A stretch of 64,000 nucleotides of DNA from Chromohalobacter sp. 11-W (GCF_029889905.1 NZ_JARANZ010000010.1:62001-126000), one strand, 5' to 3'; shown: positions 33,239 to 41,353, counted from the first letter of the stretch. Made by a program: numbers and translations. Notes: generated by a model from the sequence alone, not told the origin.

Positions 33239-33925
33239 ATGACATCGATGAATTCACCCGAGTTGGGAACACGGGCACGCAATGAAAGCGTGATTCTCGA
33301 GGCGGCCGAGCGCGTGTTCGCGAGCCATGGTTATCGAGGTGCGAGCGTGCAGGCCATCGCTGAAGCGGCTGGGCTGCCTAAATCCAACGTGCTGTATTAT
33401 GTGGGCAGCAAGCGCAAACTGTACGTGGCGCTGCTCGAGCGTATGATGGCGCGCTGGAACGCCATGCTTGACGATATTGGCGAGGACGATGATCCGGGTG
33501 AGGTGCTGGAAGGCTTCATTCGCAGCAAGATGCGACTGACGCGGCAACATCCCCAAGGCTCTCGGTTGTTCGCCGCCGAAGTGCTTCAGGGCGCGCCTTT
33601 TCTGCAGGAATATTTGCACGGCGAGCTGCGCGAGTGGGTGCGCTCGCGGGCGCGTGTCTTCGAGCGCTGGTCGGAAAAAGGCTTGATGGATCCCGTCGAT
33701 CCGGTGTGGCTGATTTTCTTGATCTGGTCGGCCACCCAGCACTATGCAGATTTCGAGGCGCAGATACTGGGCATTACCGACCAGGGTGCGCTTGGGGAAA
33801 GCGATTACCGTGCGATCACCGACTTCTTGTGCCATGTCATTCTCAAGGGATGTGGCGTCCGACCGCCATCCGACGTTGACAGCGAGCGTCATTACCAAGA
33901 TATCCAAGGTAAGGAGACAACATGA
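33239..33925 (+). CDS. TetR-family regulator, RutR-like
   Basis: 228-residue TetR regulator. The helix-turn-helix covers about residues 32-55 (ASVQAIAEAAGLPKSNVLYYVGSK). The C-terminal ligand domain follows the RutR/YcdC pattern, with RLTRQHPQGSRLFAAEVLQGAP and LIFLIWSATQHYADFEAQI. E. coli RutR responds to uracil/thymine and controls pyrimidine and purine degradation. Here the gene is divergent from xdhA with a RutR-type palindrome between them, so it likely represses the purine operon, perhaps with a purine ligand. ATG 33239 follows AAAGAGAG. Confidence 0.88.
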   Translation: MTSMNSPELGTRARNESVILEAAERVFASHGYRGASVQAIAEAAGLPKSNVLYYVGSKRKLYVALLERMMARWNAMLDDIGEDDDPGEVLEGFIRSKMRLTRQHPQGSRLFAAEVLQGAPFLQEYLHGELREWVRSRARVFERWSEKGLMDPVDPVWLIFLIWSATQHYADFEAQILGITDQGALGESDYRAITDFLCHVILKGCGVRPPSDVDSERHYQDIQGKETT

Positions 33926-34353
33926 AACTCTGGGGCATTTTGCTCCTGGTCAGCGGCGGCTTGCTCGACGATTCATCGTCGCTGCCGGCGCAGCCCCCCG
34001 ATAAGCCAGGGGCGATCACGGCGCAGATCGCACGCGATCATTTGCAATGGACGTCGGCGACCGATGAAGAAATGTATCTGGCCCAAGCGAGCGTTAGAAA
34101 GCTGCTCAAGTATCCCGCCACTGCGGTTTTTCGCGATATTCGCGCCGTCGGCCCTCGCGTCGGTGGGCCGTCCAATCGCGTGGTGTGCGGGCAGGTCAAT
34201 GCACGTTGCGAACGTGGCGATTATCTGGGCTATCGCCTTTTCGTGGCACGCCAAGGGGCGCAGGCTGCGATCATGTCGTCGAGTCTGCATCGCAGCGGAT
34301 GGGATCCCAACGCCGTGGCAGCGGCCTTGATCGAGTGGCAGAAGATGGCTTGA
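33922..34353 (+). CDS. hypothetical exported protein coupled to the TetR gene
   Basis: 143 residues, family not recognised. A short hydrophobic N-terminus (residues 3-14) could be a signal peptide. The body contains two cysteines (VVCGQVNARC) that may form a disulfide. Its ATG overlaps the TetR stop as ATGA, so translation is coupled, though it shares no clear function with purine catabolism. Composition is native. Confidence 0.65.
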   Translation: MKLWGILLLVSGGLLDDSSSLPAQPPDKPGAITAQIARDHLQWTSATDEEMYLAQASVRKLLKYPATAVFRDIRAVGPRVGGPSNRVVCGQVNARCERGDYLGYRLFVARQGAQAAIMSSSLHRSGWDPNAVAAALIEWQKMA

Positions 34354-34447
34354 CCGGTACTGGGATGCATGGGCCTGTGTGCATCAGGATGCATTCAGCC
34401 CTATGTAACTCAGTTCCGTACAGGAATCTAACGGTTTTGGAGATGCC

Positions 34448-34582
34448 ATGAAGGAACTACCCGGAGCACTGCTCGGCATCATGATTGGGTTGGTCACGTG
34501 GTTAGTGATGGGCAATGTGCTGGCGGGCGTCATTGCTGGCATCGCCGGCGGAATCGGGTGGGATCTATGGCGCCATCGTTAG
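34448..34582 (+). CDS. 44-residue glycine-rich membrane peptide
   Basis: A short open frame, MKELPGALLGIM... to ...WDLWRHR, with one hydrophobic span (about residues 8-36) built on a Gly-rich small-residue pattern (VIAGIAGGIG). GGAG precedes ATG 34448 by 6 nt, and a hairpin with TTT follows at 34639. The good ribosome site and coherent membrane-peptide composition support it; no homologue is recognised. Confidence 0.5.
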   Translation: MKELPGALLGIMIGLVTWLVMGNVLAGVIAGIAGGIGWDLWRHR

Positions 34583-34638
34583 AAGCAGAGGCGTCATGGA
34601 TGACTGCTTGGCGCTGAAGCGTCTTGTGTGCAGTCGAG

Positions 34639-34667
34639 ACGGCTTGGCAGTCATGACCAAGCCGTTT
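34639..34667. terminator. bidirectional hairpin terminator
   Basis: A 9-bp inverted repeat ACGGCTTGG / CCAAGCCGT with a 9-nt loop is followed by TT. It lies between the plus-strand 44-residue ORF and the convergent minus-strand gene at 34676. Confidence 0.55.
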
Positions 34668-34675
34668 GGGGATGA

Positions 34676-34879
34676 TCATTCCACGCTAGGGTCGTCGTCC
34701 GCGTCGCCTGTTTTGACCTCGTTGTCGGACGCCTTCATTCGCTGACGCTCGGCTTCAGCATGTTCCATGCTTTGGTAAAGCCCCAGACTCACGCCCGTGT
34801 CGCTATCATAGACTTCATAGCGGACGTCGTTCTCGTCGGGACTGGTGATTTTCCGTATCTCAATGGCGTCATGCAGCAT
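34676..34879 (-). CDS. small acidic hypothetical protein
   Basis: 67 residues. The first half (EIRKITSPDENDVRYEVYDSDTGVSLGLYQSMEHAEAE) looks like a small alpha/beta domain, and the C-terminus is acidic (DADDDPSVE). GAGGT precedes ATG 34879; a GTG at 34891 is an alternative. Acidic composition fits a halophile cytosol. Function unknown. Confidence 0.6.
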   Translation of the reverse strand: MLHDAIEIRKITSPDENDVRYEVYDSDTGVSLGLYQSMEHAEAERQRMKASDNEVKTGDADDDPSVE

Positions 34880-34966
34880 GTTGGACCTCACTGGAATGGC
34901 GGTAACTGAACATGGGACTCGTCATGTCGACGAGTGTTCCAGGCAATCATCACCATGATGCTAACA

Positions 34967-35065
34967 CAACGAAAAACCGCCGCTATGGTTGACCCATAAG
35001 CGGCGGTTTTTCTTGAATCTTTTGGTCGGAGCGACTGGATTCGAACCAGCGACCTCTGCAACCCC
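34967..35065. repeat. 99-bp direct repeat, left copy (attachment-site type)
   Basis: This is 94/99 identical, without gaps, to 37599-37697, exactly 2,632 bp to the right. The five differences cluster at 35015-35021, so the rest forms two identical blocks of 48 and 44 bp. It contains the tRNA-Pro terminator hairpin and the 3' 43 nt of the tRNA gene, and identity stops inside the anticodon loop. This is the layout left by tRNA-targeting site-specific integration. Confidence 0.92.
35023..35065 (-). pseudogene. truncated tRNA-Pro 3' fragment
   Basis: Copy of tRNA-Pro(GGG) positions 35-77 (anticodon loop to CCA), read on the minus strand, identical to the intact gene at 37655-37731 and lacking the 5' half. 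It is the displaced 3' end left when an element integrated into the tRNA gene. Confidence 0.9.
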
Positions 35066-35168
35066 TATTTAACTCTGCTTACGTTGGTAAGTGATTGCCA
35101 AGCATAAGGAAAAGCCAAAATTGAAGTTGCATGGTGGATATTATACACCCTGTGGTGGCGGGGTGTGT

Positions 35169-36713
35169 TCAGGAGACGGCTTCCAGCGCTTGTTGCGCTA
35201 TGGCCTGTGATTCGCGGTACTCCCAGGCTTCGGCCGCCATGGTCCAATGGACTTCGAGGTGCTGCTTCTCAACTGCTTCGCGCACCTGGGCCAGCGACAC
35301 ATTGAAAAACTCCTTGCGGGGATTGATACGATTGACTTGGTGCTCGACAAACTGGCGATGCAGTGCGCGTTCTAGAGTCGGCGCATCGTCCGAATAGATC
35401 ATAGCGTGCACATCGAATGAGAAGGGCACACTGGCATCTCCCAATTCCTTGACGCGGTCGAGTGGCTCGAGACGGCGGGTCATCCCGATTTTGAAGACGT
35501 GTTCACCGAACGAACCAATGTTGGAGATAATATAGACATGTCCGCTCTTGGTCTGTTGGGCCATAGAAAGGGCGCGTTGCCCGCGCGATTCGGCTTCTTC
35601 TAGCTGCTGTTCGAGGGCTGCCAAACGTGCTTGATATTCGACACGTTCTTCCTCGGTAGCGCTTTCTACTTGCTTGCGGGCTTCTTCCATGGCCTTGGCC
35701 AGCATGCGTTCTTCCTTCTCGGCTTGCTTGATAGCCTTCTCCATATCGCGCTGGGCTTTTTCCTCTTCACGAATCTGATCGCGAATGGCTCGCTGTTCTT
35801 CTTGATCTTGCTTGCGTAGCTCCATAGCCGCCACTGCCCATTTCAGCTCTTCCATGCGGGCTTGGAGATAAAGATCAGTAATGCGTGCGTTTTTGAATGG
35901 CTTGCCGTTGTGGTTAACCAGGCTGTGCGCGTCGAGGATGGCCTGATGGAGCTTGCCGTAATTGTCGTGCTTGACCTTGGAGAGGATGGAGTCGACCTTC
36001 CCGTTGAAAGCATCGACGGCAAAGTGGATGGCAAAGGAGCGACGGGTTGGTTCCTTGTAGTCGCAGTCGCCGGCGCGGCCATTCTTCGCCATGTCGCGGC
36101 TATGTTTGCGAGCTTGCTTGAGCCGCTCGCCGGCATCTTTGTGGGAAAAGTCCTCGGCTAAGTCGTCGAGCAGGCTGGTGTTCGGCACAATGTAGTCGTC
36201 ATGGTAACCCTCGATGACATTGCGCATGGCCTTGGCGGTCTGCTCGTAGAGCTTGGCATTCTCCACCGCTTTCAGGGCGTCGCCTGCCGTCTCCTCGGCC
36301 TGGCGCCGTGCCTCAGCAACGATCTCGGTAGCACGGCTATCGGCATTGGCCATGATGTTCTCGGCCTTTTCGCGTATCTCTTTGCTTTGCGTGCGCGCTT
36401 CTTGGAGAAGTTGTTGTTTCTCGTCTTTCGCCTGTTGGCGCACATCGTCGGCGTCTTGCTGTGCTTTTGCTTCCAGGCTGGCGCTGTGGCGCTTCGCATC
36501 CTCGCGTACAGCCTCGGCCTGTTGCCTTAATTCCCTTGCCTGTTGATGTGCCTCATGCACGTCCTGATACTGCCAAAGATGCTCGACGGACTGCCTGAAT
36601 GTCTCGAGTTCTGCCTGCTTACGATTTCGTGAGCGGCGAAATATAAGCGCGGCAGCCCAGCCAGATGCGATTAGTGCGAGGATAACAAGCAGTGTTATGG
36701 AGGTTTCGGACAT
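35169..36713 (-). CDS. membrane-anchored coiled-coil DUF4041 protein with GIY-YIG-like (T5orf172/MUG113) domain
   Basis: 514 residues. A membrane anchor lies at about 6-25, then a long Gln/Glu/Ala-rich coiled coil (about 30-165). A DUF4041-like region (about 170-320) follows, then a second charged coiled coil (about 300-385), and a C-terminal T5orf172/MUG113 GIY-YIG-like domain (about 390-475: GHVYIISN, FKIGMTRR, LERALHRQF). Such proteins are common in prophages and islands; their role is not established, and nuclease activity would be inference. It is the main cargo of the tRNA-Pro element. A membrane-tethered nuclease or phage-response role is possible. Confidence 0.85.
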   Translation of the reverse strand: MSETSITLLVILALIASGWAAALIFRRSRNRKQAELETFRQSVEHLWQYQDVHEAHQQARELRQQAEAVREDAKRHSASLEAKAQQDADDVRQQAKDEKQQLLQEARTQSKEIREKAENIMANADSRATEIVAEARRQAEETAGDALKAVENAKLYEQTAKAMRNVIEGYHDDYIVPNTSLLDDLAEDFSHKDAGERLKQARKHSRDMAKNGRAGDCDYKEPTRRSFAIHFAVDAFNGKVDSILSKVKHDNYGKLHQAILDAHSLVNHNGKPFKNARITDLYLQARMEELKWAVAAMELRKQDQEEQRAIRDQIREEEKAQRDMEKAIKQAEKEERMLAKAMEEARKQVESATEEERVEYQARLAALEQQLEEAESRGQRALSMAQQTKSGHVYIISNIGSFGEHVFKIGMTRRLEPLDRVKELGDASVPFSFDVHAMIYSDDAPTLERALHRQFVEHQVNRINPRKEFFNVSLAQVREAVEKQHLEVHWTMAAEAWEYRESQAIAQQALEAVS

Positions 36714-36845
36714 TATTTTCCCCTAAGGTTCCCTGCGATGGGTTCTTACCGCCGGGTATTGTGGCAAAATGTAACCACAGGGTCTTTAGAAAATATTAAT
36801 TAAAATCCGCCGCGATCAAGCCATGTCAAAATACGGCCTCGGCTG

Positions 36846-36941
36846 TCGCGAGGGCTTGATAAAGCCCGGGGTGGGATGAGTCCGGTGGTACTGGTGTTTA
36901 ACCTGAAGCGGCTGATGCGGCATCAACAAAGAATACAATGA
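36846..36941 (+). pseudogene. IS1182-like transposase C-terminal remnant
   Basis: About 31 codons in one frame read LSRGLDKARGGMSP and then VVLVFNLKRLMRH before a stop. This resembles the R-G-L-x-K-V-R-x-E-M-S-L-x-V-L-x-Y-N-L-K-R ending of IS1182/IS5-type transposases. Nothing upstream continues the match, so only a fragment remains. It lies in the 307-bp gap between the two element genes; an 8-bp hairpin (ATCGCCC / GGGCGAT, 36942-36965) follows. I see nothing else in that gap. Confidence 0.45.
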
Positions 36942-37020
36942 GATCGCCCTGCAAAAGCGGGGCGATACAAAAGGCCTGTAATGCGGGATCTTTGCCGAGT
37001 GGGCTCAACGCCGTGTGAAG

Positions 37021-37404
37021 CTATGTGTTGTATCTTTCATCGAACCGCTCATCACTCATTGAAAGTAAAATGATGAACTCGATGAATGCGACAAGAGCTG
37101 GGATGAACGTCCAACAAAAAAGAAGATAAATCACTCCGGACCCAATGGATCCCAGGTAAAACCGGTGAGCGCCGAATCCACCTAGGAAAAAGGCCAGCAA
37201 GGCTGCAACCACTTTACTTCGGTTATGCTTGATCGTTTTTTTAATAACGGCCCCGCAGCTTGGGCAGTTAACGGCAGAGGCATGAAGCTGCTTGCCGCAG
37301 CCGTGGCAGTATTTTACATCACCTGCAACATGAGCTTGTTGTGCCGCTTCGCTTTGAGTGATCTCTTGAGGTTCTGAATTCTGAGGGCTTGCTTCTGTCT
37401 TCAT
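37021..37404 (-). CDS. zinc-ribbon TM2-domain protein
   Basis: 127 residues. The N-terminal flexible region is followed by a zinc ribbon with two CxxC pairs (YCHGCGKQ and NCPSCGAV, about 32-52), then a TM2 domain of two spans with the motif FFLGGFGAHRFYLGS at about 72-86. TM2 proteins are small membrane proteins of unknown function, frequent in islands. ATG 37404 follows AAGGGA; the frame opens at 37437. It is the second cargo gene of the tRNA-Pro element. Confidence 0.85.
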   Translation of the reverse strand: MKTEASPQNSEPQEITQSEAAQQAHVAGDVKYCHGCGKQLHASAVNCPSCGAVIKKTIKHNRSKVVAALLAFFLGGFGAHRFYLGSIGSGVIYLLFCWTFIPALVAFIEFIILLSMSDERFDERYNT

Positions 37405-37598
37405 CGACGTTCCCTTGCAATATCTTTTATTGGCCAATCAGCACTGGCAGCATGATAGTAACCAGCTTGCTCTATGTCCGCAAACTAAAACAGCAAGTGT
37501 CTATATATTATCATCATCGGGGTTAGCCGCCGAGTGGGTGATTCAAGTGAATGCTGCACGTGCCAGCGATCAGAAGAATTTTGCCCGTGTTTTACCGT

Positions 37599-37697
37599 CA
37601 ACGAAAAACCGCCGCTATGGTTGACCCATAAGCGGCGGTTTTTCTTAACAATCTTGGTCGGAGCGACTGGATTCGAACCAGCGACCTCTGCAACCCC
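37599..37697. repeat. 99-bp direct repeat, right copy (within tRNA-Pro)
   Basis: Partner of 34967-35065, 94/99 identical. It covers the terminator hairpin and the 3' 43 nt of the intact tRNA-Pro gene. Divergence begins exactly inside the anticodon loop, at 37698. Confidence 0.92.
37603..37646 (-). terminator. tRNA-Pro terminator
   Basis: Stem AAAAACCGCCGCT / AGCGGCGGTTTTT around a 14-nt loop, directly downstream of the tRNA on the minus strand and ending in a T run. A second copy of the same hairpin stands at 34971-35013 in the left repeat. Confidence 0.85.
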
Positions 37698-37731
37698 ATT
37701 GCAGCGCGCTACCAAGCTGCGCCACGCTCCG
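37655..37731 (-). tRNA. tRNA-Pro (anticodon GGG)
   Basis: 77-nt tRNA read on the minus strand, with encoded CCA (TGG at 37655-37657). The acceptor stem CGGAGCG / CGCTCCG pairs perfectly. The anticodon stem CTGCA / TGCAG encloses the loop ATGGGGT, giving anticodon GGG. The T arm has GGTTCGAATCC. It serves as the integration site of the adjacent 2.6-kb element and is followed by a terminator. Confidence 0.97.
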
Positions 37732-37980
37732 TTAACGTCCTTTCGGAAGGCTTTCAAACCGATGCCGCCCGTGGAACGCTGCGTATACTACCTCGGCTTC
37801 CGGGAAATGAAAACCCTTGATAGCGCTTTTTTTTCAACTGCTTGCCAGTGCCCGGTCATAATGAATGTCCGGCCATGAAAGGTATAAGGCAGCGTGGTGA
37901 CGCGCTATGAACTGAAGTGTCCTGCAGCATGAGTTAGACGAAAGATGTAGAATGTGGCCGTTTCATGTGGAGATGACGCA

Positions 37981-38364
37981 ATGCCTCTTATTGCAGGAAT
38001 GAGCGTGCTGCTGGGGTGTCAGTTTCTTGGCGAAATCCTGGTGCATGGTCTCCAGCTTCCCGTACCGGGCCCCGTCGTGGGCATGGTAGTGCTCTTGGTT
38101 GGGTTGATGATCAATGGACGCGTACCTAAGGGCTTGCGCACGAGTGGTGAAGGACTACTGCGCTACTTGACGCTGCTCTTCGTACCCGCGGGGGTGGGAG
38201 TCATGGTGCATTTCGATCTCATCAAGGCGGACTTCTGGCCCATCATCGTCACGCTCGTGGTGTCGACCGCCTTGACCCTGGCTGTCACGGCAAAAGTAAT
38301 GTCGTGGTTGACGCGCTCGATACCCAAAGACCCGCGTGACGAATGCCGGGAGGAGCGTCCATGA
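37981..38364 (+). CDS. CidA/LrgA-family holin-like protein
   Basis: 127-residue membrane protein with four spans. The family motif LGEILVHGLQLPVPGPVVGM is at about 13-32. CidA/LrgA proteins are holin-like and are paired with LrgB; roles in murein hydrolase control and in pyruvate or by-product transport have been proposed. ATG 37981 has GGAGATG upstream; the frame opens at 37954. It overlaps lrgB by 4 nt (ATGA). Confidence 0.9.
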   Translation: MPLIAGMSVLLGCQFLGEILVHGLQLPVPGPVVGMVVLLVGLMINGRVPKGLRTSGEGLLRYLTLLFVPAGVGVMVHFDLIKADFWPIIVTLVVSTALTLAVTAKVMSWLTRSIPKDPRDECREERP

Positions 38365-39095
38365 GCATGCCCGTTCCCGTGCTTGATCAATTATGGGTAT
38401 ATCTCTCCGCCAGCCCGTTATTGCACTTGCTGGTGACGTTGCTGGCCTTCATGGGGGCAAGTTACCTCAATCGTCTTCTGGGCGGCACGCCTTTCTTGCA
38501 TCCTGTCGTGCTTACCATCGCGCTGATCATTGCCTTTCTGACGCTGACGGATACCGATTATGCGACGTATTTCGAGGGCGCTCAGTTCATTCATTTCCTT
38601 TTGGGGCCCGCGACCGTTGCCTTGGCCATTCCCTTGTATGACTACCGGGAACGCGTCAGGCGTCTGCTGGTGCCAATATTGCTTAGCTGCGTCGCGGGGA
38701 TCGTGACGGCGGTGACTTCAGCCGTGGGGGGCGCGATGCTCATGGGGGCCAGTCGTGAAACCGTGTTGACCCTGTCGCCCAAGTCGGTGACATCCCCCAT
38801 CGCAATGGGGATCGCAGAGAAGCTGGGCGGCATTCCGTCGCTGGCGGCAGGGCTGGTGCTGATCACAGGGTCCCTCGGATGTGCTTTGGGGCCTGTCATC
38901 TTCCGCTTAGTCAGGGTACGCGATCCCAGTGTTCAAGGCTTTACCATGGGTTTGGCGGCGCATGGCTTCGGGACGGCCTATTCCTTTTCTTCGATCGGCG
39001 CAGCGGCGGGCGCCTTTGCAGGACTGGCGATGGGCCTTACAGGGCTGCTGACGGCTTTCATTCTGCCGCCTCTGGTGCATCTGTTCGGGCTTTAA
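38361..39095 (+). CDS. LrgB/CidB-family membrane protein
   Basis: 244-residue polytopic partner of LrgA/CidA. The LrgB family core SPKSVTSPIAMGIAEKLGG is at about 140-158, and GLAAHGFGTA is further on. ATG 38361 overlaps the lrgA stop and has AGGAG. The pair resembles plant PLGG1 glycolate/glycerate transporters, so a role in carboxylate export or cell-envelope stress is possible. A 17-bp terminator follows, shared with the convergent transporter. Confidence 0.92.
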   Translation: MSMPVPVLDQLWVYLSASPLLHLLVTLLAFMGASYLNRLLGGTPFLHPVVLTIALIIAFLTLTDTDYATYFEGAQFIHFLLGPATVALAIPLYDYRERVRRLLVPILLSCVAGIVTAVTSAVGGAMLMGASRETVLTLSPKSVTSPIAMGIAEKLGGIPSLAAGLVLITGSLGCALGPVIFRLVRVRDPSVQGFTMGLAAHGFGTAYSFSSIGAAAGAFAGLAMGLTGLLTAFILPPLVHLFGL

Positions 39096-39156
39096 ATATT
39101 TTTATACCGTTATCTTTATCCGCCTGCATAAATTGAACCGAAGGGTTGAGGCATAT

Positions 39157-39196
39157 AAAAGCGCGGCCACGCCGAACAAGGCGTGGCCGCGCTTTT
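39157..39196. terminator. 17-bp bidirectional terminator
   Basis: Perfect stem 39157-39173 / 39180-39196 (AAAAGCGCGGCCACGCC) with loop GAACAA, A run on one side and T run on the other. It lies between lrgB and the convergent DASS transporter. Confidence 0.9.
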
Positions 39197-39218
39197 GATC
39201 GATTGCACTCTTAGATGC

Positions 39219-40664
39219 TCACGCCCATAGAAGGCGAAGCAAGGTTACAGTGATCAAAGTGATCAGGAGTGTGCCGACGATGTTGAGTAGTAGCCCGGCG
39301 CGGATCATCGATTGGATCTTCATATGACCCGTCGCGAACACGATAGCATTGGGTGGAGTCGCAACCGGCATCATGAAGGCACAACTGGCGGCAATGGCGG
39401 CGGGCACCGTGATCAGGAGCGGGTCCATGTCCAGCGAGATGGCAAGCGCGCCGAGAAGCGGCAAGAAAGCCGCTGCCGTGGCCGTGTTCGAGGTGACTTC
39501 GGTCAGGAAGATGATGACCAGCACGATGATGCCCACCAGCATCAACACCGGGAACACACTGAAGATCGAAAGCTGTTGAGCGATCCATTCGGCCAGGCCG
39601 GAGCTCTTGATCATTCCTGCTAACGCTAGGCCACCGCCGAAGAGAAGCAGTACACCCCAAGGAAGCTCCTTGGCGCTATCCCAATCGAGCAGCGCGCCGC
39701 GTGCCTTGTCTCCACTAGGAACGAGAAACAACCCGATACCGGCAGCCAGGGCAATGGTGGTATCCGATAGCCAGTCGAGCCCGACCTGATTCAGGAGAGG
39801 GCGAAACATCCAGGCGGCAGCGGCAATGAGAAAGATCAGACCGACCCGGCGCTCGGCGGCGGTCATGGTGCCGAGCGATTCGAGTTCACGGCGAATCATG
39901 TCCTCGCCATCGTCGCTTTGCTGCAAATCAAACCCTTTATAAGTCAACCACCACCAGGTCACGGCCATCATCACGATGCTGACTGGCAAGCCGATGGTCA
40001 TCCACTGGGCGAAGCCGATATCGATGCCTTCGCCGGAGAGGTATCCCGCGAGCAAGGCATTGGGTGGGGTGCCGATGAGCGTGGCGACGCCGCCTATACT
40101 GGCGGAATAAGCAATGGCCAGCAGCAGGGCGGTGGCGTAGCGCGAGACTTCACGTGAGTCACCATCGCCCAACAAGCTGACGACGGACATGCCAATGGGC
40201 AGCATCATGATGCTGGTGGCCGTATTGGAGACCCACATGCTGATGAAGCCTGTGGCGATCATGAACCCCGCGATCTGCTGGCGTGGTTTCTGGCCGACGA
40301 TACTGAGGACTTTCAAGGCGATGCGTCTATGCAGGTTCCAGCGCTGCATCGCGATGCCCAGTAAGAAGCCCCCCAGGAAGAGATAGATGATAGGGTCGGC
40401 GTAACTGGCGGCCACGGCATCGAGTTCGTCGATGCCCAACACCGGGGCGAGCACCATGGGAAGTAACGAGGTCGCGGGGATGGGAATGGCCTCGGTGGCC
40501 CACCATGTGGCCATCAAAAGTGCAAAGCCGACGCATGCCCATGCCGCTGACGACATGCCGGCTGGCGCGGGCACGACCAGGCATAGGATGACCCATAGCG
40601 GCCCCAGCCAGAGGCCGATTTGCGCAGCGCTAAGGCCGCGGGCGTCGTGAGTAGTCTCGCTCAT
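39219..40664 (-). CDS. DASS/SLC13-family sodium:dicarboxylate-type symporter
   Basis: 481-residue divalent-anion:sodium symporter with about 11-12 spans. Both Na+-binding SNT motifs of the two repeats are present: WVSNTATSIMMLP (about 154-166) and EVTSNTATAAAFLP (about 390-403), along with WWATEAIPI near the start and TPPNA loops. Likely substrates are succinate, malate, fumarate or sulfate; they cannot be distinguished here. Monocistronic, with a terminator downstream and about 200 bp of non-coding DNA upstream. Confidence 0.9.
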   Translation of the reverse strand: MSETTHDARGLSAAQIGLWLGPLWVILCLVVPAPAGMSSAAWACVGFALLMATWWATEAIPIPATSLLPMVLAPVLGIDELDAVAASYADPIIYLFLGGFLLGIAMQRWNLHRRIALKVLSIVGQKPRQQIAGFMIATGFISMWVSNTATSIMMLPIGMSVVSLLGDGDSREVSRYATALLLAIAYSASIGGVATLIGTPPNALLAGYLSGEGIDIGFAQWMTIGLPVSIVMMAVTWWWLTYKGFDLQQSDDGEDMIRRELESLGTMTAAERRVGLIFLIAAAAWMFRPLLNQVGLDWLSDTTIALAAGIGLFLVPSGDKARGALLDWDSAKELPWGVLLLFGGGLALAGMIKSSGLAEWIAQQLSIFSVFPVLMLVGIIVLVIIFLTEVTSNTATAAAFLPLLGALAISLDMDPLLITVPAAIAASCAFMMPVATPPNAIVFATGHMKIQSMIRAGLLLNIVGTLLITLITVTLLRLLWA

Positions 40665-40864
40665 GAATTGCCTCCTTGAAGGCGGCGAATGATTAATTGG
40701 CTTACGATACTCGTCATACTACTAAGGTATTAAGTCTCGGTGGCTTAGTCATTGGTCTAAGCCTCTTATTCGGCTTTTCCGACATGGCTTGTTGCAACGC
40801 GACAAGCTCGGTAATGTCCGCGCTCGTTGCCGATTAACTAAACGTATTCGATTGAGGTGCGACC

Positions 40865-41332
40865 ATGTCCGTAGTGGTGGGCTGGAGCTTGGTGGTGTTA
40901 GCGGTGCTGGTCGTCGCTGGTTTGGTGGGATATGCATGGCGTTTATGGCGGGAAGTGCAGCGCCGCGAAGCGGCACGCCGAGAGGAGCTCGCGCGGGCTC
41001 ATCGCAATTGTCTCGAGAGCCTCGAGGCGATCGCGACGGCTATGCTGGGGGATCAAGTCGACCTGGTAGAGGGGGCGCTTCGCTGCAAGGTGATGCTCGA
41101 TATCATCGACCCCGCGTTGCTTGAACGCGAAGATTTCAAGATCTTTGCCGAGGTTTATCGGCGTACGGAGCATCTGCACACGCATTCTGCGCGCCAGGAC
41201 TTGTCGGCAAAACAGCGCTTTGCGGAGGATCGCGAGCGCATCGCGCTACAGGAAGAGCGCTATACGGCGCTCCATGAGGCGGCGCAGCAGGTTCTGGTAT
41301 TCAAGCGCGAGTGGCCGGCAGGCTTGCAGTGA
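40865..41332 (+). CDS. DUF2489 membrane-anchored protein
   Basis: 155 residues. A membrane anchor at about 5-24 is followed by a charged helical cytoplasmic domain containing the DUF2489 pattern: LARAHRNCLESLEAIATAML, then LRCKVMLDIIDP and FAEVYRRTEHLHTHSAR. Function is unknown in the family. It precedes the amidohydrolase by 21 bp and is probably cotranscribed with it. Confidence 0.82.
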   Translation: MSVVVGWSLVVLAVLVVAGLVGYAWRLWREVQRREAARREELARAHRNCLESLEAIATAMLGDQVDLVEGALRCKVMLDIIDPALLEREDFKIFAEVYRRTEHLHTHSARQDLSAKQRFAEDRERIALQEERYTALHEAAQQVLVFKREWPAGLQ

Positions 41333-41353
41333 ACCATGACGTAGGAGAAGGGC

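Larger units (their letters stand above)
35066..37697. mobile_element. 2.6-kb element integrated in tRNA-Pro(GGG), no integrase
   Basis: The segment between the two 99-bp repeats, counted with the right-hand att copy. It carries a DUF4041/GIY-YIG-like gene, a zinc-ribbon TM2 gene and an IS1182-like transposase remnant, all unlike the metabolic neighbours. The right repeat rebuilds an intact tRNA-Pro; the left one holds only the tRNA 3' half. No integrase or excisionase is visible, so it is either a decayed island or a satellite mobilised in trans. Confidence 0.8.
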
